The translations under genes were made by a program, and so were the position numbers. DNA of 64,000 bases from NCBI RefSeq assembly GCF_007164725.1, contig NZ_AP019697.1, positions 425,501 through 489,500 of the forward strand, in the 5' to 3' direction. Under the pieces are notes generated by a model that was not told the origin of the DNA, searched no databases, and was given only the letters and a program-made list of their open reading frames with translations. This document shows, piece after piece, positions 44,001-53,584 of the stretch. The number at the start of each line of letters is the position of its first letter. Position 1 is the first letter of the stretch. The stretch comes from Dialister hominis. GTDB taxonomy: Bacteria > Bacillota > Negativicutes > Veillonellales > Dialisteraceae.

Positions 44001-45177
44001 TGACGTTCCGGTCATCCGTGTACGCATGGATGAATGTGAAGGCGTCGAAGTCATGAAGATCGAAGAAAACAACCGCCTGATCGAATCTCTGGCAGACCGC
44101 ATCTCCGGACGCTGCCCGCTGGAAGATGTCGTGAACCCGCAGACTGGCGAAATCATCGCTAAGAAGAATGTGGAAATCACTGACGAACAGGCTTCTGAAA
44201 TTGAAAAGTACTATGACAGACTGAAGATCCGCTCTATGCTGACCTGCCACTCTGCACACGGCGTCTGCGCTAAGTGCTACGGCAGAAACCTGGCAACAGG
44301 CCGTCACGTAGAAATCGGCGAAGCTGTCGGCATCATTGCCGCTCAGTCCATCGGCGAACCAGGTACACAGCTGACCATGCGTACATTCCATACCGGCGGC
44401 GTTGCTTCCGCAGAAGATATTACACAGGGTCTTCCACGTGTCGAAGAATTGTTCGAAGCACGTAAGCCGAAGGGCAATGCTATCATCTCCAAGATCAGCG
44501 GTACTGTATCCATTACAAGTGCTGAAGATAACCCGAACGTCAAGATTATCACGATCTCCAACGATGAACAGTCCGAAAGCGAAAAGATCCCGGTTGCCAA
44601 GAAGATCATTGTCCAGGATGGACAGCACATCGAAGCTGGCACACGTCTTTTCGAAGGCAACATCAACCCGCACGATATCCTCGAAGTACTGGGTGTCCAG
44701 GCTACTCAGGATTACATCGTCAACGAAGTCCAGAAGGTTTACCGCAGCCAGGGCGTTGAAATCAACGATAAGCACATCGAAGTCATCGCTCACCAGATGC
44801 TCCGTAAGATCAAGATCATCGAACCGGGCGATTCTGGCTGGCTCCCGGGCGAAGTCGTCGACATTGTCGCATACCGCGGCATGAACGGACGTCTGGAAGA
44901 CGAAGGAAAGAAACCGTCCCAGGGCATCAACCTGCTCCTCGGCACGACAAAGGCAGCTCTTGCTACCGACTCCTTTCTCTCCGCCGCATCCTTCCAGGAA
45001 ACGACCCGCGTTCTTACCGAAGCCGCTATCAAGGGCAAGGAAGATCCACTCCTCGGTCTGAAGGAAAACGTCATCATCGGCAAGCTGATTCCTGCCGGTA
45101 CAGGCATGTCCCGTTACCGCAAGCTGAAAGTCGTTCACAATGCTGAACCTCCGGCTCCTGCAGAAAAAGCTGAATAA
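41041..45177 (+). CDS. rpoC: RNA polymerase beta' subunit
   Basis: A 1378-residue beta' subunit. The N-terminal zinc site ([23 protein letters not shown]), the [16 protein letters not shown] segment and the magnesium-binding [10 protein letters not shown] loop are intact, as are the second zinc region ([22 protein letters not shown]) and [28 protein letters not shown] of the trigger/jaw region. It starts with TTG at 41041; GGAG lies 10-14 nt upstream. About 200 residues between the bridge helix and the second zinc site (roughly 855-1040) form an insert, typical of lineage-specific beta' inserts. It ends the rpoBC operon at a terminator. Confidence 0.97.
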   Translation: MLDVNEFDSMKIGIASPEKILEWSHGEVTKPETINYRTLKAETDGLFCEKIFGPTKDWECKCGKYKKMRYKGTICDKCGVEVTSSKVRRERMGHIALACPVSHIWYFKGTPSRIGLILEIAPRQLERVLYFAAYIVLDPGDTNLSKKQVLNETEYQTAVATYGKGSFKAQMGAEAIQYLLKELDLPALEKALKKEIEEGSGQRKVKCIRRLEEVEAFLHSGNKPEWMILTVLPVIPPDLRPMVQLDGGRFATSDLNDLYRRVINRNNRLKRLLELGAPEIIIRNEKRMLQEAVDALIDNGRRGRAVSGPGNRPLKSLSDMLKGKQGRFRQNLLGKRVDYSGRSVIVVGPELKMYQCGLPKEMAIELFKPFIMHELIKRGIVINLKAARKKVDKLAPEVWDVLGDVIKEHPVLLNRAPTLHRLGIQAFEPILWEGRAIKLHPLVCPGYNADFDGDQMACHLPLSVEAQAEARTLMLSINNILSTKDGKPVAIPSQDMILGSYYLTIVETAADNKVDFTPEEKAAHPDASFDPAKEWKKAEDEMDTSHLHAYTGYDEVMLAYALHEIRIHDFIKVHIPKEDRPDGFNDDDSDLVISTPGRLIFNYAIPRELRYFYKRHEKRVDENGNVTEVVNNGLGVTIGKKQMGKLVNDCFKKLGFKATGDLLDSVKSLGFHYALVSGISIGIYDVAVPPEKDGILEDGDEKVEQIKRYFRRGLMTDDERYRRVVEIWSAKTDEVGAAMKSSMRKFNPLTMMAQSGARGNDNQIRQLAGMRGLIADTSGKTVELPVKANFREGLTVLDYFTSSHGARKGLADTALRTADSGYLTRRLVDVSQDVIVREEDCDVQVLNFDREEGILASRPDVKNTILGLKPTLLGSVLDEDIIDRRSGEILLVKGKTLDADDVTLLNRHLVESVTVVIPSADAEPETKTFDLGTAEAVKEYDHAMRHHLTVHFAGKALEEDALDRSGNVVLTAGTVIDADAAEKILAADVPVIRVRMDECEGVEVMKIEENNRLIESLADRISGRCPLEDVVNPQTGEIIAKKNVEITDEQASEIEKYYDRLKIRSMLTCHSAHGVCAKCYGRNLATGRHVEIGEAVGIIAAQSIGEPGTQLTMRTFHTGGVASAEDITQGLPRVEELFEARKPKGNAIISKISGTVSITSAEDNPNVKIITISNDEQSESEKIPVAKKIIVQDGQHIEAGTRLFEGNINPHDILEVLGVQATQDYIVNEVQKVYRSQGVEINDKHIEVIAHQMLRKIKIIEPGDSGWLPGEVVDIVAYRGMNGRLEDEGKKPSQGINLLLGTTKAALATDSFLSAASFQETTRVLTEAAIKGKEDPLLGLKENVIIGKLIPAGTGMSRYRKLKVVHNAEPPAPAEKAE

Positions 45178-45186
45178 TAATGACTC

Positions 45187-45220
45187 AAATACTGCAGCTC
45201 AAAAGGCTGCGGTATTTTTA
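45187..45220 (+). terminator. rpoBC terminator
   Basis: AAATACTGCAGC, seven-base loop, GCTGCGGTATTTTT, 9 nt after the rpoC stop. Confidence 0.9.
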
Positions 45221-45266
45221 TTGCGGAAGAGGCGCCGGATTTATTTCCTGCGGGAATCTTTTTCAC

Positions 45267-45295
45267 TTGAACAATCTCCCGTATTTCTCTAAAAT
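45267..45295 (+). promoter_or_regulatory. Promoter of the exported-protein pair
   Basis: TTGAAC, 17 bp, TAAAAT; 40 nt before ATG 45335, with AAAGGAG as ribosome site. Confidence 0.7.
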
Positions 45296-45334
45296 AGAGA
45301 GAAAGGCTGTAATTGTATTGATAAAGGAGCCATT

Positions 45335-46123
45335 ATGCTGCGTAAATATATAATCCGTCTGGCTCTTTCTGCTGCGCTTGTCTTAGGGGGCGCGGCCGGA
45401 GCCAGGGCGGATGATCTTGTGATTGACGGGCTGGGAAAGATTCCTCTGGGGAATGCGGTTACTGTACAGAACGGCAACGGGACTGACATCCAGAATTTCC
45501 TGAAGAAGGGCGCTGAAAGAAAAGGATATGGCAAGACGTCCAATGCTGCCATGTGGACGCTCATGACGGTGCCTCCGGGAATGAATGTGTATCCGGAGAA
45601 GCCTCCGTACCCGTATGAAAGCATGGAGCTTTACCAGCTCCGGAAGCGGGATGTCCGCGGCGTCTATACGGCAATCGTCGTCGTCCTTTCCGGAACGCCT
45701 GAGGTATTTTTCCATGAAGGAAACCGGAGAGCTGAGAAATTCTGGAGTGATGCCTTCCGCGAAGATGCCAAGCGTCCTTCGACACTCTTTGGTATGCCTA
45801 AGATCCAGCTGAAGGAATTCCAGAATGTCGTCGATGAAGTGTTGAAGGACAAGAAGGGCGGAGCCAACAAGGTGAAGGTCCTGACTGTCAGCCCGTGGCG
45901 CGCTTACAAGCAGGAAGACGGGGAGTACCGCTGGGGACAGGATGCCAAGATCATCATGACGATGCCAAACGGCCTTTCCTTCCCGCTGTGGGTGGAAAGC
46001 TCTGTTTTCAAGCAGGGAAACAAGTACTACCTCGTTATTATCAACGGAAGCCATGTAGCGGCTGATCAGCTCGGCGATCCGCTTCTCTATGGGTTCTACC
46101 GGATGGAAAGGAGCAGCCAATGA
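45335..46123 (+). CDS. Exported protein of unknown function
   Basis: A 262-residue protein with a signal peptide (LRKYIIRLALSAALVLGGAA, cleavage near ARA-DD). The mature part is mixed alpha/beta with VDEVLKDKKGGANKVKVLTVSPWRAYKQEDGEYRWGQDAKIIMTMPNGLSFPLWVESSVFKQGNKYYLVIINGSH. I recognise no enzyme motif. The pattern of an exported alpha/beta protein with a conserved C-terminal sheet recurs in the next gene, which overlaps it by four bases (ATGA), so they are probably co-translated and may work together at the envelope. Confidence 0.75.
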   Translation: MLRKYIIRLALSAALVLGGAAGARADDLVIDGLGKIPLGNAVTVQNGNGTDIQNFLKKGAERKGYGKTSNAAMWTLMTVPPGMNVYPEKPPYPYESMELYQLRKRDVRGVYTAIVVVLSGTPEVFFHEGNRRAEKFWSDAFREDAKRPSTLFGMPKIQLKEFQNVVDEVLKDKKGGANKVKVLTVSPWRAYKQEDGEYRWGQDAKIIMTMPNGLSFPLWVESSVFKQGNKYYLVIINGSHVAADQLGDPLLYGFYRMERSSQ

Positions 46124-46935
46124 AATGGAAGACAGCGGCCCTGGCCGCGCTTTTGACAATCGCAGCTTCCACAGGCGCCATGGCGTATGATATGAATACG
46201 CTGGCGGAAAAGACGCTGCCGAAGAGCTTCAAGTACATGGCCATTCCGGGTGAGCAGACCATGGAATTCAATGGCGCTGAAGTTCCTTACAAGATGGGGC
46301 AGCTGCAGATTACGCTGAAAAGAAGCCAGAAGTTCTACTCCGGCTATATCATCCGCACGACGCTTCCTCCTGAAGTGGCTGATGCCATGCATCCGTATTT
46401 CAGGCTGAATCCGACTGTAACGGAATGGAGGGGGCTTGCTCAGCTCAACCGCGCTCTCATGAACCCGTCCTCGCAGCTCAGGAAGGGAATCGACAAGACG
46501 CTTCTGAACCTTGCCGTCAATGCACTCGGGCAGGTCGCAAAGGAAGATGTCAAAGTCGAGATTTCGGACATTGAACCGTTCCGCCGCCTGGATGCCGGCG
46601 AAGCGTACGTGTATACGGCAGGCGGCCGTATCGTTTATGATGCGCAGGGGCTTTTGATGCCGATGTATGCGCGTTCCTATTTCTTCCTGGGTGAAAACGG
46701 ACTTGAAGTCATGATGCTTCTTGCTCCGGATGAAGGCAAGGACATCCTTGTCTATGCCATCGATGATCTGGCCAAGGCAGCCGCTAAGGAAGATCTTCTT
46801 GGCGCAGGCGGCTACGCGGATATCAGTGTCATCCTCGGCCGTCAGGAAATGGATCTTGAAAAGGATCCCGAAGCAGGGGAAAGTGAAGCTGACGAACAGA
46901 AGGAACAGGAGCAGATCACACAGAAAGCACAATAA
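46120..46935 (+). CDS. Exported protein of unknown function, partner of the preceding gene
   Basis: A 271-residue protein with a signal peptide (MKWKTAALAALLTIAASTGA, cleavage MA-YD). The mature region has an alpha/beta segment (PKSFKYMAIPGEQTMEFNGAEVPYKMGQLQITLKRSQKFY) and a C-terminal sheet-like part (YFFLGENGLEVMMLLAPDEGKDILVYAIDDLAK), then a charged tail rich in Glu, Asp and Gln. No known domain or catalytic motif is seen. It overlaps the preceding exported protein by 4 nt and precedes a terminator, so the two form a two-gene operon. Confidence 0.75.
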   Translation: MKWKTAALAALLTIAASTGAMAYDMNTLAEKTLPKSFKYMAIPGEQTMEFNGAEVPYKMGQLQITLKRSQKFYSGYIIRTTLPPEVADAMHPYFRLNPTVTEWRGLAQLNRALMNPSSQLRKGIDKTLLNLAVNALGQVAKEDVKVEISDIEPFRRLDAGEAYVYTAGGRIVYDAQGLLMPMYARSYFFLGENGLEVMMLLAPDEGKDILVYAIDDLAKAAAKEDLLGAGGYADISVILGRQEMDLEKDPEAGESEADEQKEQEQITQKAQ

Positions 46936-46937
46936 GA

Positions 46938-46970
46938 AGGACGGAGGCCGTATCGGCTTCCGCCTTTTTT
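46938..46970 (+). terminator. Terminator of the exported-protein pair
   Basis: AGGACGGAGGCCG, TAT loop, CGGCTTCCGCCTTTTTT. Confidence 0.82.
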
Positions 46971-47134
46971 GACCATTTTTGACTATTCCAATTCGGTAAA
47001 AAACAGGCTGTTTCCTATGCCTATTTTGTGGAGCAGGTTTTGTTTTTGTGGTAAGATAGGATTGTGATTTTCGGAATTGACGCATTGTCCGTCGCCGCAA
47101 TATTTTGCGGATTTATTGGAAGGAGTGTTGAACT

Positions 47135-50100
47135 TTGTCTGCTATCAGACGTTTATATGTACGCAAGAAAGAAGGATTCCGCCAGGGTGAGGAAAGCCTC
47201 ACTTCCCAGCTGAATGAAGTACTGGGAAACCGTCTTGCGGAAACCGCCGTGTACCACCGCTACGATGTGGACGGGCTGACTGAAGAGGATTATGAAAAGG
47301 CTGTCGCAACTGTCTTCTCTGAACCTCCGGTCGATTCCGTAGAGGAAGCGCTCCCGAAGGGAGACCTTGTCATCGGCGTAGAATTCCTGCCAGGCCAGTA
47401 TGACCAGAGAGCAGATTCCGCTGAACAGTGCCTTGCCATCGTTACCGGCAAAGACGGCGCACGCGTACGCTGCGCACTCGTTTATACATTCAATGGCGAT
47501 TTCATTGAAGGCGACCGTGAAAAGATCGTGAAGTTCCTCGTGAACCCGGTCGAATCCAGGGAAGCAAGCCTTGAACCAGCCAAGACGCTCGATCTGCCGA
47601 TTGAAGATCCGAAACCGGTTCCTACCGTTGAAGGGCTGACAGGCCTCGACGACAAGGGCCTTGACGAACTCATCGCATCCATGGGACTTGCCATGAGCCA
47701 TGACGATCTCGTCATGATCCGTGACTACTTCCGTGATGAAGAAAAGAGAGATCCGACTGTCACTGAAATCCGCGTACTCGATACGTACTGGTCCGATCAC
47801 TGCCGTCATACGACATTCTCCACAAGCCTGACCGATATCGGCGTGGAAGAAGGCAAATTCACGGCTCCGATCGAACGCGCTCTTGATGAATATAAAGAAA
47901 CACGCATCACCATTTACGGCAAGGACACCAAGCGTCCTGTCACACTGATGGATATGGCAACGGCTGCTGTCAAAGCGCTCCGCAAGGAAGGCAAGCTGGA
48001 AAACCTCGATCAGTCCGAGGAAATCAATGCATGCACCATCAAAGTGAAAATCGAGACAGAAGCAGGAATCGAAGACTGGCTGCTCCTCTTCAAGAATGAA
48101 ACGCACAACCATCCGACCGAAATCGAACCATTCGGCGGCGCAGCTACCTGCCTTGGCGGCTGTATCCGCGATCCGCTTTCCGGCCGTTCCTATGTATATC
48201 AGGCTATGAGAGTCACCGGCGCAGGCGACCCGAGAGCTCCTCTTTCCGATACACTGCCAGGCAAGCTCCCGCAGAGAAAGATTACTCTGGAAGCTGCCAA
48301 GGGCTACAGCTCTTACGGCAATCAGATCGGCCTTGCTACCGGACAGGTCCAGGAATACTACCATCCGGGATTCATTGCCAAGAGAATGGAAATCGGCGCT
48401 GTTGTTGCAGCAGCTCCGGAAGACCATGTCATCCGTCTCCGTCCGGAGCCGGGCGATGTCGTCATCCTTGTCGGCGGCCGTACGGGCCGTGACGGCATGG
48501 GCGGTGCTACCGGTTCTTCAAAGGAACTCAATACCGAATCCATTGAAACCTGCGGCGCAGAAGTACAGAAGGGCAATCCTCTGACTGAAAGAAAGATCCA
48601 GTGCCTCTTCAGACGCGGCGAAGTTACGCGCCTCATCAAACGCTGCAACGATTTCGGCGCAGGCGGCGTATCCGTCGCTGTAGGCGAACTGACTGACGGC
48701 CTTGATATCGATCTCGACAAGGTACCGAAGAAGTATGAAGGCCTTGACGGAACAGAGCTTGCTATTTCCGAATCCCAGGAAAGAATGGCTGTCGTCGTCA
48801 GAAGCGAAGACGCTGAGCAGTTCATCAAGTTCGCAGCAGAAGAAAATCTCGAAGCTACCATTATTGCTGATGTCACCGATACGAAGAGACTTGTCATGAA
48901 GTGGAGAGGCGATACGATCGTCGACATTTCCAGAGCCTTCCTCGATACGAACGGCGCTCAGCAGATCAAAGAAGCTTATATCAAGAAACCGGCAGACGAA
49001 GGCTTCTTCGGCGTGCCGCAGATCAAATCCATCAGGGAAACCTGGCTTGAAGGCATGAAGGACCTCAACAACTGCTCGCAGCAGGGCCTTTCTGAACGTT
49101 TTGACTCCACTGTCGGAGCTGCTACCGTCCTGATGCCGTTTGGCGGCAAGTACCAGAAGACACCGACCGACGGCATGGTTGCCAAGTTCCCGGTCAGAAA
49201 GGGTGAAACCGATGCAGCAAGCTTCATGGCGCACGGCTTCGATCCCGATCTTGCTACATGGAGCCCGTTCCATGGTGCTGTCTATGCAGTCCTCCTTTCC
49301 GTCGCACGCCTTGTATCCATGGGTGCTGACTGGAGACAGGCATACCTCACGCTGCAGGAATATTTCGAAAAACTGACGGACAAGAACAGCTGGGGCAAGC
49401 CGGCTGCCGCTCTCCTGGGCGCATTCCATGCCCAGATGGCTCTTGGTCTTGGTGCTATCGGCGGCAAGGACTCCATGAGCGGTACCTTCAATGACCTCCA
49501 CGTTCCTCCGACACTCGTATCCTTCGCTATCGCTCCGGGCAAAGCTTCTGAAGCTGTCAGCCAGGAACTGAAGAAGGAAGGGGACACGCTGATTCTCTTC
49601 GGCCAGCCGAAGGATGCTGAAGGCATGCCTCTCCTCGACGTATTCAAGGCTCATGCTGATTTCCTCTATGAAGAAGTCAGGAAGGGCCATATCGCTGCCA
49701 TGAAGGCTGTCGATCACGGCGGAGTCGCTGTGACGATTGCAAAGATGGCATTCGGCAACCGCCTCGGCGTGACCTTTGACAGCAAGCTGCCGCTTCCGAA
49801 GTATTTCGCAAACTTCTACGGCGCTATCGTTGTCGAAACGACACCGGAACTGGCTGCTGAATATGCAAAACAGTTGCACACGAAGATCCTCGGTACCGTC
49901 GGCGGAGATTCCATGAAGCTTCTGGGCGAGGAAGTCACACTGGATGAACTCCTCAAGGCTTACGAAGGCACACTGGACCCGATCTTCCCAAGACGCGCTG
50001 AAAATATCGATAAGGCAGATCCTGTCATTGAAGAAACAAAGGAAATCCCGGATTTCTACGTACATACCAATGTAGCAAGACCGAGAGTCTTCATCCCGAC

Positions 50101-50878
50101 CATGCCTGGCAATAACTGCGAAGTCGACAGCGCAAGAGCTTTCGAAAGAGCAGGCGCTGTTTCCGATATTTTCATCTTCAGGAACAGGGATTCCGCTGAA
50201 CTCAAGGCTTCTGTCGATGAAATGGCAGAACGCATCAGCCATGCGCAGATTGTCATGTTCCCAGGCGGCTTCTCTGCCGGCGACGAACCGGACGGCAGCG
50301 GCAAGTTCATTGCTGCCGTATTCCGCAACGAAAAGCTCAAGGAAGCCATGGAGCAGCTCCTCCACACCCGTGACGGACTGGCTCTTGGCATCTGCAACGG
50401 CTTCCAGGCTCTGATCAAGCTGGGACTCGTTCCTTACGGTGAATTCAAGCCGCTGACAGATACAGCACCGACACTGACATTCAACACGATCGGACGCCAC
50501 CTGTCCCGTTTCGTAACGACCAAGGTCGTTTCCACCAAGTCCCCGTGGCTTTCTCTCTGCAAGCCGGGCGACCTCTACAGCATCGCTATCAGCCACGGCG
50601 AAGGCCGCTTCATCGCATCCGATGAACAGATCAAGGCTCTTGCCGCTAACGGCCAGATTGCTACCCAGTACACGGACCTTGAAGGAAATCCGACTTACGA
50701 CAGCAGCTTCAACCCGAACGGTTCCTCCTGGGCCGTCGAAGGCATCACCAGCCCGGATGGAAGAGTCCTGGGCAAGATGGGCCATACAGAAAGAAGCGGC
50801 GCCAACATTGCCAAGAACATCTCCGGCAACAAAGCGCAGCCGCTCTTCGAATCCGGCGTGAAGTACTTCAAAGGCTGA
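47135..50878 (+). CDS. purL: Phosphoribosylformylglycinamidine synthase (single-chain)
   Basis: A 1247-residue enzyme that makes FGAM from FGAR, glutamine and ATP in the purine pathway. The synthase halves show DTYWSDHCRHTTFSTSL, LLLFKNETHNHPTEIEPFGGAATCLGGCIRDPLSGRSYVY, NDFGAGGVSVAVGEL and GGKDSMSGT. The C-terminal glutamine amidotransferase has its nucleophile in LALGICNGFQALIKLGL, with the later His/Glu in YSIAISHGEGRFI. It starts at TTG 47135 with AAGGAG 9 nt upstream. It stands alone; no other purine gene is adjacent and no purine riboswitch is visible upstream. Confidence 0.95.
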   Translation: MSAIRRLYVRKKEGFRQGEESLTSQLNEVLGNRLAETAVYHRYDVDGLTEEDYEKAVATVFSEPPVDSVEEALPKGDLVIGVEFLPGQYDQRADSAEQCLAIVTGKDGARVRCALVYTFNGDFIEGDREKIVKFLVNPVESREASLEPAKTLDLPIEDPKPVPTVEGLTGLDDKGLDELIASMGLAMSHDDLVMIRDYFRDEEKRDPTVTEIRVLDTYWSDHCRHTTFSTSLTDIGVEEGKFTAPIERALDEYKETRITIYGKDTKRPVTLMDMATAAVKALRKEGKLENLDQSEEINACTIKVKIETEAGIEDWLLLFKNETHNHPTEIEPFGGAATCLGGCIRDPLSGRSYVYQAMRVTGAGDPRAPLSDTLPGKLPQRKITLEAAKGYSSYGNQIGLATGQVQEYYHPGFIAKRMEIGAVVAAAPEDHVIRLRPEPGDVVILVGGRTGRDGMGGATGSSKELNTESIETCGAEVQKGNPLTERKIQCLFRRGEVTRLIKRCNDFGAGGVSVAVGELTDGLDIDLDKVPKKYEGLDGTELAISESQERMAVVVRSEDAEQFIKFAAEENLEATIIADVTDTKRLVMKWRGDTIVDISRAFLDTNGAQQIKEAYIKKPADEGFFGVPQIKSIRETWLEGMKDLNNCSQQGLSERFDSTVGAATVLMPFGGKYQKTPTDGMVAKFPVRKGETDAASFMAHGFDPDLATWSPFHGAVYAVLLSVARLVSMGADWRQAYLTLQEYFEKLTDKNSWGKPAAALLGAFHAQMALGLGAIGGKDSMSGTFNDLHVPPTLVSFAIAPGKASEAVSQELKKEGDTLILFGQPKDAEGMPLLDVFKAHADFLYEEVRKGHIAAMKAVDHGGVAVTIAKMAFGNRLGVTFDSKLPLPKYFANFYGAIVVETTPELAAEYAKQLHTKILGTVGGDSMKLLGEEVTLDELLKAYEGTLDPIFPRRAENIDKADPVIEETKEIPDFYVHTNVARPRVFIPTMPGNNCEVDSARAFERAGAVSDIFIFRNRDSAELKASVDEMAERISHAQIVMFPGGFSAGDEPDGSGKFIAAVFRNEKLKEAMEQLLHTRDGLALGICNGFQALIKLGLVPYGEFKPLTDTAPTLTFNTIGRHLSRFVTTKVVSTKSPWLSLCKPGDLYSIAISHGEGRFIASDEQIKALAANGQIATQYTDLEGNPTYDSSFNPNGSSWAVEGITSPDGRVLGKMGHTERSGANIAKNISGNKAQPLFESGVKYFKG

Positions 50879-50905
50879 TTCTTGAAACAGCACTAACTGC
50901 ATAAT

Positions 50906-50939
50906 AAAAATCCCGAGGGCATGTGCCTTCGGGATTTTT
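50906..50939. terminator. Terminator between purL and the histidine kinase gene
   Basis: AAAAATCCCGAGGGCA, TG loop, TGCCTTCGGGATTTTT; nearly perfectly symmetric, so it can serve both convergent genes. Confidence 0.92.
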
Positions 50940-50951
50940 CTATAATGTGTC

Positions 50952-52229
50952 TCAACCAGCCTTCATCGTTATGGAGAAGGTGATTTTTCCATCCTTGTAC
51001 GATACGGAAAGGGGAGCCTGCAGCAGGGAGGATAGTTCTCCTGCGATGGAAAGGCCGATACCGTAGCCTGCCTTTTCGCTGTTATGGGATTCATCGTTCC
51101 GGTAGAACCTTTCAAAGAAACGGGAGTAGTCGACGCCCTCGCCTTCCTTGTAATCGTTCGTGACGGAGACGGTGACATTCTTCTTCGTGCCCGCTGCCGA
51201 GACGGAGATGGTGCCGCCCTTGTCGCAGTACTTGACGGCATTGTCGAGGAAGATATGGATGAGTTCGTTCATGCACTTCCAGTCGCTCATGCCTTTCAGT
51301 CCTTCCGGGCAGGAGACGGCGAGTTTCTTGCCGCCGTCTTTTACAAGGAGGTCGAATTCACTGGCCGCCGCGGAAAGGAGTTTCTTCACATCAAGCGGCT
51401 CTATCTTGAGCTGCAGGCGGCTCATTTCACTTGCCTTGGAAAGAAGGATGAGGTGATTGATAAGGTTGGAGAGGTGGCGCACCTGTTTTAAGATGCCCTC
51501 TGTCCAGTCATTCTTGCCATTCATCATTTCAATCGCTTCTGCATTGACGGAAATGATGGCAAGAGGAGTCTTCAGCTCATGGCTGGCGTTCGTGATGAAC
51601 CGTTTCTGTGCTTCCAGGTTATGCACGAAGGGCGCGATGGCCTTGTTGGAAAGGAACGCGAAGATAGCGACATAGAGAAGGATGCAGAAGAAGCCGAACC
51701 AGATGGAATAGCTGAGGAAGGTATGGAAATCGGCAAAGTCTCTCGTGCAGTCCATGACGACGATGAGCTTGCTGCCGTCAGGATATTCCGTCTTCATGAA
51801 ACCGTAACGCGCCTTGTTCTTCTGCATGAAGCCGGTCGCAGATGGAGACTGGAGCGCTGTCTTGGAAAAGGCGATGGCCTGGTCCTCAGAGAAGGCGACG
51901 ATGTTCTTCACATTGACGGAAGTCATCCTGTTCTCCGAATCAAGATGAATGGAGAAGTAACGTGTCTGGTAAGCAAATTCAGGAGTATCTGCCGGGGAAT
52001 TGGCACCGGGAATCGGGAGCCAGCCGGCAGAGGTGGTATCGTTCTCATGAATCCTTGAGGGAAGCGTGCCGCCGTTCTGCGTGATGGCTGTCATCGTATC
52101 AATGACGTGCGAGCGCATGGCCGCATAACCAAGCGTATTGATGAGGCCCAGAGCCCCGATCACGATGATGAGGACAGCGACCGTTGCCAGTAGGATGAAC
52201 TGGCGGCGGAGCCGTTTGATGAGGTTCAT
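50952..52229 (-). CDS. Sensor histidine kinase
   Basis: A 425-residue membrane kinase. TM1 (about 10-34, ILLATVAVLIIVIGALGL) and TM2 (about 170-193, SIWFGFFCILLYVAIFAFL) enclose an extracytoplasmic sensor domain of about 135 residues. The HisKA domain carries the phospho-acceptor His in NASHELKTPLAIIS. The ATPase domain has the N box (IFLDNAVKYCDKGG), FFERFYRNDESH and the G box (GYGIGLSIAGEL). The N-box Asn is present and there is no HAMP domain evident. The gene lies 1 nt downstream of its response regulator. The signal sensed is unknown. Confidence 0.93.
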   Translation of the reverse strand: MNLIKRLRRQFILLATVAVLIIVIGALGLINTLGYAAMRSHVIDTMTAITQNGGTLPSRIHENDTTSAGWLPIPGANSPADTPEFAYQTRYFSIHLDSENRMTSVNVKNIVAFSEDQAIAFSKTALQSPSATGFMQKNKARYGFMKTEYPDGSKLIVVMDCTRDFADFHTFLSYSIWFGFFCILLYVAIFAFLSNKAIAPFVHNLEAQKRFITNASHELKTPLAIISVNAEAIEMMNGKNDWTEGILKQVRHLSNLINHLILLSKASEMSRLQLKIEPLDVKKLLSAAASEFDLLVKDGGKKLAVSCPEGLKGMSDWKCMNELIHIFLDNAVKYCDKGGTISVSAAGTKKNVTVSVTNDYKEGEGVDYSRFFERFYRNDESHNSEKAGYGIGLSIAGELSSLLQAPLSVSYKDGKITFSITMKAG

Positions 52230-52230
52230 G

Positions 52231-52905
52231 CTAATCCCTCCTTGGCATCAGAGTGAATGAACCGCCTTCCTCTCCATCGATCTGCAGATCCGACATGACG
52301 GCAAGGAGCTTGCCGCGGAGGTAGGAAATGTAAATCCATACGACGCTTTCATCGACATCCTCTTCCTTGCTCCAGATTTTGTCGAAAATGAATTTCGTAT
52401 CCAGACCCTTCAGCGGATTCAGCATGAGGAGCTTCATGAGCTTCGTTTCCTTGCCGGAAAGGCGGATGGAATTATGGCAGGACAGTTCCTGTTCTTCCGA
52501 ATCAAGGGAAGTGGAGCCTACATTGAGTTTGGATGGCGACATGTCCTGTCCGCGGCGCGTGAGCGAGCGGATGCGGGCGAGGAGCTCGCCGACGGAAAAC
52601 GGCTTTGTCAGATAGTCATCAGCGCCTGAATCAAGGCCGGAAATGCGGTCGTCGATTTCAGACTTTGCCGTAAGGAGTATGACAGGCGTCACGTCCCCCT
52701 TGCTGCGAAGGATTTTCAAGGCTGTCAGGCCGTCCATCACGGGCATCATGATGTCCATGACCATGCAGTCATAATTGTTTTTCATGGAAAGGTCCAGCGC
52801 TTCCTGTCCGTTCTCGGCAAGGTCGACTTCATAGCCGCTGTGCTTCAGGATTGTGGTAAGAACGTTGGACATGTCCCTTTCATCTTCTGCAAGAAGAAGT
52901 CTCAT
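52231..52905 (-). CDS. Response regulator, OmpR/PhoB family
   Basis: A 224-residue regulator. The receiver domain has the acidic pair in LLAEDERD, the phospho-acceptor Asp in DCMVMDIMMPVMDGL, Thr in ILLTAKSE and Lys in YLTKPFSVGELLAR. The C-terminal winged helix (LSGKETKLMKLLMLNPLKGLDTKFIFDKIWSKEEDVDESVVWIYISYLRGKL) is of OmpR type. It pairs with the kinase that follows. AAGGGAG lies just before ATG 52905. Targets are not known. Confidence 0.94.
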   Translation of the reverse strand: MRLLLAEDERDMSNVLTTILKHSGYEVDLAENGQEALDLSMKNNYDCMVMDIMMPVMDGLTALKILRSKGDVTPVILLTAKSEIDDRISGLDSGADDYLTKPFSVGELLARIRSLTRRGQDMSPSKLNVGSTSLDSEEQELSCHNSIRLSGKETKLMKLLMLNPLKGLDTKFIFDKIWSKEEDVDESVVWIYISYLRGKLLAVMSDLQIDGEEGGSFTLMPRRD

Positions 52906-52922
52906 ACAATCACTCCCTTATG

Positions 52923-52964
52923 AAAAAGGATGCGTCCCAGGCGCGGACAGCCCGCGGACGCACC
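52923..52964 (-). terminator. Terminator after the alarmone synthetase gene
   Basis: On the minus strand GGTGCGTCC ... GGGACGCATCCTTTTTC; the arms enclose a GC-rich inner stem (CGCGG/CCGCG). It separates the synthetase from the two-component genes. Confidence 0.75.
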
Positions 52965-52966
52965 GC

Positions 52967-53584
52967 TTAGTGTTCATCACGGATAAGGTTCCTGATCGTC
53001 TGCATGGAGAGGTCGCAGGAAGCAAGCTCGTCAGCGCAGCGCTTCAGCTCGCGGACGATCATTTCCGGATTCTTGATATCTTTCTTGTACTTCATCTGAT
53101 GTTCCAGACTTGCCCAGGAATCCATGGCAATCGTGCGCAGCTGGATTTCTGCAAAGTACTGGCCCGGATTCTGTCCCAGGACGTCCTCAAAGGGCACGTC
53201 CATGCGGAGAATCATGTGGAAGCTCCTGTAGCCGTTCGGCTTGGCGCTTTTGATGTAGTCCTTGCCGACGATGACTTTGGCTCCGGGAATGGATTCGATG
53301 AATTTGATATTGTCGTAAATGTCATTCAAAAAGCAGCAGACGATGCGGATGCCGATTGCGTCATGGATATCATAGAGCGCAGACTTCGGCACGGGCGGAA
53401 GGCCCTTTCTCTGGCATTTCTCCCGCATGCTGTCTTCTGATTTGATGCGGTAGATGAGGTGCTCGTAAGCAGGCTCGCCTGTTTCTTTTCTCTTTGTTTC
53501 GTTGTAGTTTTCTATCTGGGATACGAGGTGCTTGAGGACGGCGGGAAGTACCTCTTTGTGTTTTCCATAAATTGATTCAGCCAT
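52967..53584 (-). CDS. Small alarmone synthetase, RelA/SpoT-domain GTP pyrophosphokinase
   Basis: A 205-residue RelA/SpoT synthetase-only protein that would transfer pyrophosphate from ATP to GDP or GTP, giving (p)ppGpp. Marks: YEHLIYRIKSEDSMREKCQR, DIHDAIGIRIVCCF, the substrate loop KPNGYRSFHMILR and AEIQLRTIAMDSWASLEHQMKYK. There is no hydrolase (HD), TGS or ACT domain, so it belongs with small synthetases of the RelQ/YjbM type, which respond to envelope or other stresses by transcription. AGGAGG lies 6-11 nt before ATG 53584. Encoded just upstream of a two-component pair but separated by a terminator. Confidence 0.9.
   Translation of the reverse strand: MAESIYGKHKEVLPAVLKHLVSQIENYNETKRKETGEPAYEHLIYRIKSEDSMREKCQRKGLPPVPKSALYDIHDAIGIRIVCCFLNDIYDNIKFIESIPGAKVIVGKDYIKSAKPNGYRSFHMILRMDVPFEDVLGQNPGQYFAEIQLRTIAMDSWASLEHQMKYKKDIKNPEMIVRELKRCADELASCDLSMQTIRNLIRDEH

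Noticed and set aside
46971-47134. Possible purine riboswitch before purL
   Set aside because: I found no conserved purine-riboswitch loops or terminator in the 160-bp leader, only a small GCCGCAATATTTTGCGG hairpin.
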